A stretch of DNA of 64,000 nucleotides from contig OZ246012.1 in NCBI GenBank assembly GCA_965230615.1, positions 2,976,001 through 3,040,000 of the forward strand, written 5' to 3'. Below the pieces are notes generated by a model. It was not told the origin of the DNA and made no database searches. It saw only the letters and a list, made by a program, of their open reading frames with translations. This document shows, piece after piece, positions 60,153-64,000 of the stretch. Numbering within the stretch: position 1 is the stretch's first letter; the number at the start of each line of letters is the position of its first letter. The position numbers and the translations under genes were made by a program. The stretch comes from G965230615 sp965230615 (GTDB lineage: Bacteria > Pseudomonadota > Gammaproteobacteria > HTCC5015).

Positions 60153-60205
60153 GTAAAAAAGACCATATTTGTGCAAATGCCCGATAGGCGGGGGTGTGAT
60201 GAGTT

Positions 60206-60221
60206 TGGCATGGCAGTTGCT
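60206..60221 (+). promoter_or_regulatory. Sigma-54 promoter of amt
   Basis: TGGCATGGCAGTTGCT has the GG and GC dinucleotides 10 bases apart, as required for sigma-54 (consensus TGGCAC-N5-TTGC). It lies about 47 bp before the amt start. Nitrogen limitation would activate it with NtrC. Confidence 0.72.
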
Positions 60222-60267
60222 TTAACGCTACGGGAATGAAACTCAAGGATTAAGGAGCTTTGCCATA

Positions 60268-61563
60268 ATGCGTTACCCAATTGCCCACGTTGCTGTATTT
60301 TTGTTATTCACAGTTGCACCCATGGCCGCCCAGGCTGATGAGGCGACATTAACTGTGTCATTAAATACGGTTTGGATAGCCACTGCTGCAGCATTAGTGT
60401 TTTTTATGCAAGCGGGGTTTGCTTTACTGGAAAGCGGCGCATCACGTAGCAAGAATGCCGTTAATGTCATTATGAAAAACTACACGGATGTCTGTGTCGG
60501 TAGCCTGGTTTTTTGGATGTTGGGTTATGGGCTGATGTTTGGCACAAACACATCAGGTTGGATTGGTGCTGACCACTTTTTTCTCAATACTGCCGAGAGT
60601 GGTGATTATCTCGTGTTGTTGTTTCAGACAATGTTTGCCGCGACAGCAGTCACTATTGCCAGTGGCGCGATGGCTGAACGAACAAGCTTTTTGGGTTATT
60701 TGTTGGGCGCTATTGGGATTACGGCTGTTATATACCCTGTTTATGGTAGCTGGGCCTGGGGCAGTGGTTATGAAGGTGCGGGCTGGTTAAAGCAATTAGG
60801 TTTTATCGATTTCGCGGGTTCTACTGTTGTGCACTCTATCGGTGGCTGGTGTGCATTGGCAGGCATTGTTGTGCTTGGTCCTCGTATGGGGCGCTTTTCA
60901 GATAAGGGTGAAGCACGTGAAATACCTGGTCATAATTTGATGTTTGTCGCTTTAGGTGGCTTTATTTTATGGGTCGGTTGGTTTGGCTTTAATGGCGGTA
61001 GTACCTTGATGGCCAGTGCTGATATCGGCCTGATCAATCTGAATACACAGCTGTCGGCTGCCGCGGGTGCTGTGAGTGTTGTCTTGCTGTCATTGATCTT
61101 AGGCAAGCCTGTGCTGGCGAGCAATACCATCAATGGTAGTTTGGCCGGTTTGGTGGGTATTACGGCGGGCTGTGCCAGCATGACACCATTGTATGCCGTT
61201 ATTACGGGTTTGGGATCAGGCTTTGTCTTTGTTTTGGGGATCAATGCCTTGGAAAGCTTCAAGCTCGATGATGTGGTTAATGCCGTTTCGGTGCATGGTT
61301 TTTGTGGTGCCTGGGGAACGCTGGCAGCAGGTTTGTTCTTACAAGGCAATATGTTCAGCCCAACGCAAGTGGCAGTGCAATTGATTGGTATTGCTGCGGC
61401 TTTTATTTGGGCTGTACCTGTGGCTTTATTGATGTACTGGTTCATCGAGCAATTGGTGGGGCTGAGAGTGTCGTCCACCGATGAGCGTCGTGGCTTGGAT
61501 TATACTGAGCATTACGAGCTAGGATACCCCGAGTTCCAGACGCAGAAGCTACATAACAAGTAA
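60268..61563 (+). CDS. amt: Ammonium transporter
   Basis: 431 residues. A cleavable signal peptide precedes 11 membrane helices. Family blocks: FFMQAGFALLESGASRSKNAVNVIMKNYTD (split), FAATAVTIASGAMAERTSF, GGWCALAGIVVLGPRMGRF and VHGFCGAWGTLAAGLF (pore His). The usual glnK partner is not next to it. AAGGAGCTTTGCC precedes ATG 60268. Confidence 0.95.
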   Translation: MRYPIAHVAVFLLFTVAPMAAQADEATLTVSLNTVWIATAAALVFFMQAGFALLESGASRSKNAVNVIMKNYTDVCVGSLVFWMLGYGLMFGTNTSGWIGADHFFLNTAESGDYLVLLFQTMFAATAVTIASGAMAERTSFLGYLLGAIGITAVIYPVYGSWAWGSGYEGAGWLKQLGFIDFAGSTVVHSIGGWCALAGIVVLGPRMGRFSDKGEAREIPGHNLMFVALGGFILWVGWFGFNGGSTLMASADIGLINLNTQLSAAAGAVSVVLLSLILGKPVLASNTINGSLAGLVGITAGCASMTPLYAVITGLGSGFVFVLGINALESFKLDDVVNAVSVHGFCGAWGTLAAGLFLQGNMFSPTQVAVQLIGIAAAFIWAVPVALLMYWFIEQLVGLRVSSTDERRGLDYTEHYELGYPEFQTQKLHNK

Positions 61564-61595
61564 GGATAAAGACATTGTCAGAAAGGAAAAAAGAT

Positions 61596-62018
61596 ATGAG
61601 CAAAGCCAATATTAGGTTAGCACACCCTGTGTCCACAGAAAGCGACAATAAACCTTCTAAAGAGCTGCCAGAGAGCAAAGTATTTTGTGCTTTTATTGTG
61701 GGTATTTTTGCCAAAATGGAACTTGAGCATGCAGACTATCTTATGAAAGCAAGGATTCAGCTGCTGGATAAATTGATGGTTGATAATATGCCTAAAGACA
61801 ATCGAGAGGCATTTCGCCGTTACTTGTTGAATAAAGAGCCTTTGGTGTTACATGAAAAAATCAGTGAGCCGCGGATGATTGAGATCTTGCAGTTTTTCTA
61901 TGAATATTTATGTGAGCTGTTGGGGCCTATCGCGGCGGATGAGTGTATGGGCTATGGCTTGGATCAGGCACGCGGCATACCGGAATCAGGTCGGTTCTCA
62001 CCGCAGCGTCTGTTGTAA
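61596..62018 (+). CDS. Hypothetical protein
   Basis: ATG 61596 with AAGGA 7-8 bases upstream; 140 residues. Helical segment FCAFIVGIFAKMELEHADYLMKARIQLLDKLMVD (split), then FRRYLLNKEP and FYEYLCELLGPIAADECMGYGLDQA (split). No signal or membrane helix. I do not recognise the family. It starts 33 bp after amt and precedes the his genes. Confidence 0.55.
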   Translation: MSKANIRLAHPVSTESDNKPSKELPESKVFCAFIVGIFAKMELEHADYLMKARIQLLDKLMVDNMPKDNREAFRRYLLNKEPLVLHEKISEPRMIEILQFFYEYLCELLGPIAADECMGYGLDQARGIPESGRFSPQRLL

Positions 62019-62107
62019 AATACCTGCCAGCGATAAAACCTGCTTTTTCAAATGCGTCCGGCGGTGTATCCTATGCACCCTTTTTGAATGTTGTTGGAGC
62101 AGAATCA

Positions 62108-62701
62108 ATGTCGGCACGCACGGCAGAAGTCAGCCGTAATACGAGCGAGACGCAAATTCAGGTCAAAGTTAACTTGGATGGGCAGGGCCAGAGTGACTTT
62201 AAGACAGGCTTGCCCTTTCTTGAGCATATGCTCGATCAAGTCAGTCGTCACGGTATGATGGATTTATTGGTGCACGCCAATGGAGACTTAGAGATTGATG
62301 CCCATCATACGGTTGAAGATATCGGTATTACCTTGGGGCAAGCCTTTACCCAGGCATTGACCGATAAGAAGGGCATTCGGCGTTATGGGCATGCCTATGT
62401 GCCATTGGACGAAGCCTTGTCGCGTGTTGTTATCGACTTTTCCGGTCGTCCTGGGCTGGAGTTTCGAGTGGATTTTCCGCGTGCGCGGGTCGGTGACTTT
62501 GATGTCGACCTTTTCTATGAGTTTTTTCAGGGCTTTGTGAATCATGCAAATGTCACACTACATATTGATAATTTGCAGGGCCGAAATGCGCATCATATTA
62601 TCGAAACCGTGTTTAAAGCTTTTGGTCGGGCAGTACGTATGGCCTTAGAGCCTGATCCACGTATGTCGGGTATAATGCCATCGACGAAAGGTAGCTTGTA
62701 G
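62108..62701 (+). CDS. hisB: Imidazoleglycerol-phosphate dehydratase
   Basis: ATG 62108 is chosen; the open frame upstream to 61943 is in a different gene. 197 residues, the monofunctional dehydratase without the phosphatase domain. TGLPFLEHMLDQVSRHGMMDL (split) holds HxxDxxxxH metal ligands, DAHHTVEDIGITLGQA the second set, and NAHHIIETVFKAFGRA the third. Histidine synthesis step 7. First gene of the hisB-H-A run. Confidence 0.95.
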   Translation: MSARTAEVSRNTSETQIQVKVNLDGQGQSDFKTGLPFLEHMLDQVSRHGMMDLLVHANGDLEIDAHHTVEDIGITLGQAFTQALTDKKGIRRYGHAYVPLDEALSRVVIDFSGRPGLEFRVDFPRARVGDFDVDLFYEFFQGFVNHANVTLHIDNLQGRNAHHIIETVFKAFGRAVRMALEPDPRMSGIMPSTKGSL

Positions 62702-62790
62702 AGATTGCTTTTTGTTGAAGATTTGCTAGTTATATCTATACAACAACAACTTTTGCTAAAACGCATGCTTACTCAAAGAAACGAACTGTC

Positions 62791-63435
62791 ATGGAAACCA
62801 TAGCACTGATTGATTATGGTATGGGCAATTTGCGCTCAGTGGCAAAAGCCCTGGAATGTGTTTCAGATAACCAGGCGCAAGTAAAACTCACATCTTCTGC
62901 CGCCACGATTCGTAATGCCGACCGTGTTGTATTTCCGGGTCAGGGTGCGGCTAAAGCCTGTATGCAGGCTGTTCAGGATCATAAGCTAGTAGAAATCCTA
63001 GTCGAAGCTGCTGCTAAAAAGCCTTTCCTTGGGATTTGCATGGGCTTACAAGTATTGCTGAGTCGTAGTGCTGAAAATGACAATACCGACTGTCTGGATA
63101 TTTTTGCAGGTAGTGTGGACTATTTCGGTGACACATTGTCGGCGAATAAGACAACGTATAAGATTCCGCATATGGGATGGAATCAGGTTAAGCAGGCGTA
63201 TTCCCATCCTTTATGGGCTGGGGTGCCGGATAATTCTCGCTTTTATTTTGTACACAGTTATTATGTAAACCCGATAGATAAACAACTAATAACAGGCGCA
63301 ACAGATTACGGGGTGGACTTTGCCTCGGCAATTGGTCTTGACAACCTGTTTGCAGTGCAATTCCATCCTGAAAAAAGTGCCGATATGGGATTGCAGTTAT
63401 TACGGAACTTTGTGAATTGGAACGGTCAAGTTTAA
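62791..63435 (+). CDS. hisH: Imidazole glycerol phosphate synthase subunit HisH
   Basis: 214 residues, class I glutamine amidotransferase. IALIDYGMGNLRSVAKALE is the start, PFLGICMGLQVLLS has the catalytic Cys, and VQFHPEKS holds the His and Glu. Supplies ammonia to HisF. 89 bp after hisB and 41 bp before hisA. Confidence 0.96.
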   Translation: METIALIDYGMGNLRSVAKALECVSDNQAQVKLTSSAATIRNADRVVFPGQGAAKACMQAVQDHKLVEILVEAAAKKPFLGICMGLQVLLSRSAENDNTDCLDIFAGSVDYFGDTLSANKTTYKIPHMGWNQVKQAYSHPLWAGVPDNSRFYFVHSYYVNPIDKQLITGATDYGVDFASAIGLDNLFAVQFHPEKSADMGLQLLRNFVNWNGQV

Positions 63436-63476
63436 CGGCTGTTAACTGAGGAACTGACTTAAAGAAGGGCGTTATT

Positions 63477-64000
63477 GTGTTAATCATTCCAGCGATTGAT
63501 TTGAAAGAAGGTAAATGTGTCAGGCTACGTCAGGGGCGCATGGATGACAGTACAATATTTTCAGATAACCCGGTTGAAATGGTAGAGCGCTGGGTGACTG
63601 CGGGCGCGAAGCGCTTGCACGTCGTTGATCTCGATGGGGCATTAGCTGGTAAGCCGCGTAACTCGGATGTGATCCATGATATGGCGCAGGCATTTCCTGA
63701 TTTAGAGATTCAGGTCGGTGGCGGCATTCGCGATGAAGATACTGTTCAGGAGTATCTCGATGCCGGTGTAAATTATGTCATTATCGGTACCAAAGCGGTC
63801 AGTGAGCCACATTTTGTGAATGACTTGTGCTTGTCATTTCCAGGGCATGTGATCGTCGGCCTGGACGCTAAAGATGGAAAAGTGGCCATCGATGGCTGGA
63901 GCAAACTTTCCAATCATGATGTGATTGATATGGCGCAGCATTTCGAACGTGATGGTGTGGATGCGATTGTTTATACCGATATTACCCGTGATGGCATGAT
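63477..64000 (+). CDS. hisA: Phosphoribosylformimino-5-aminoimidazole carboxamide ribotide isomerase (partial, 3' end outside)
   Basis: GTG 63477 with AAAGAAGGG upstream. The reading begins VLIIPAIDLKEGKCVRLRQG (Met from GTG) and continues past the window edge. VVDLDGALAGKPRNSDVI and VGGGIRDEDTVQEYLDAG are the TIM-barrel phosphate-binding parts of HisA. Fourth step of histidine synthesis; HisF is expected next. Confidence 0.95.
   Translation, partial: MLIIPAIDLKEGKCVRLRQGRMDDSTIFSDNPVEMVERWVTAGAKRLHVVDLDGALAGKPRNSDVIHDMAQAFPDLEIQVGGGIRDEDTVQEYLDAGVNYVIIGTKAVSEPHFVNDLCLSFPGHVIVGLDAKDGKVAIDGWSKLSNHDVIDMAQHFERDGVDAIVYTDITRDGM

Overview
The window is a stretch of a gammaproteobacterial chromosome, most likely marine and related to Cellvibrionales/Pseudomonadales. 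The evidence is the gene order: atpA-G-D-C/glmU/glmS, the Pseudomonas-like block trkA-rsmB-fmt-def-lysM(tsaP-like)-dprA-...-tsaC-hemF, a Trk potassium system and a his cluster. Most core genes have clear Shine-Dalgarno sites and moderate GC. The accessory region is AT-richer.

Layout. 1-6.5 kb: end of the ATP synthase operon, then glmU and glmS. 6.5-7.5 kb: a small YkuD/DUF5675-like protein and a lipoprotein. 7.5-20.1 kb: a chromosomal integron. intI lies on the minus strand with a perfect LexA box in its promoter. It is followed by an attI/leader region with a strong TTGAAA-N17-TATGAT cassette promoter, then at least 16 plus-strand cassettes, each closed by an attC. The cassettes encode small hypothetical proteins, a DCC-family thioredoxin-like protein, Sel1, DUF5071, Tdi1-like, DUF3144, a ParE-type toxin-antitoxin pair, an AraC/GyrI regulator and a SMI1/KNR4 protein. 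About 225 bp of the leader (promoter, stem and start of a leader ORF) is repeated at 19.63-19.85 kb, at the far end of the array. 20.1-22.4 kb is a decay zone with attC remnants, frameshifted ORFs and orphan genes.

22.4-43.7 kb is accessory or lineage-specific chromosome: acyltransferase, CsaA-like, TfoX-C, a Crp/Fnr regulator, GNATs, a TetR-peroxiredoxin-DUF1330 module with tandem operator-like repeats, a ricin/FG-GAP/UnbV secreted protein, a SUMF1-like protein, MAPEG, a membrane-anchored AraC regulator, a HAD-Nudix-SGNH operon, a di-haem cytochrome (DHOR) and a DUF2330 protein. 43.8-57 kb is housekeeping: hemF, tsaC, topA, dprA and a LysM lipoprotein on the minus strand, then def, fmt, rsmB, trkA and trkH on the plus strand. 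57-58.7 kb holds an S24/XRE regulator and two tandem CsrB/RsmZ-type small RNAs on the minus strand, each with GGA motifs, a terminator and an upstream GacA-like palindrome. 58.7-64 kb: prolyl iminopeptidase, dtd, amt (with NtrC and sigma-54 sites), a hypothetical gene, hisB, hisH and the start of hisA.

The most unusual signals are the duplicated integron leader with a co-varying stem and conserved promoter, the leader ORF that resembles ORF-11 of class 1 attI, and the twin GacA-type small RNAs. All calls are from reading the sequence; no database search was run.
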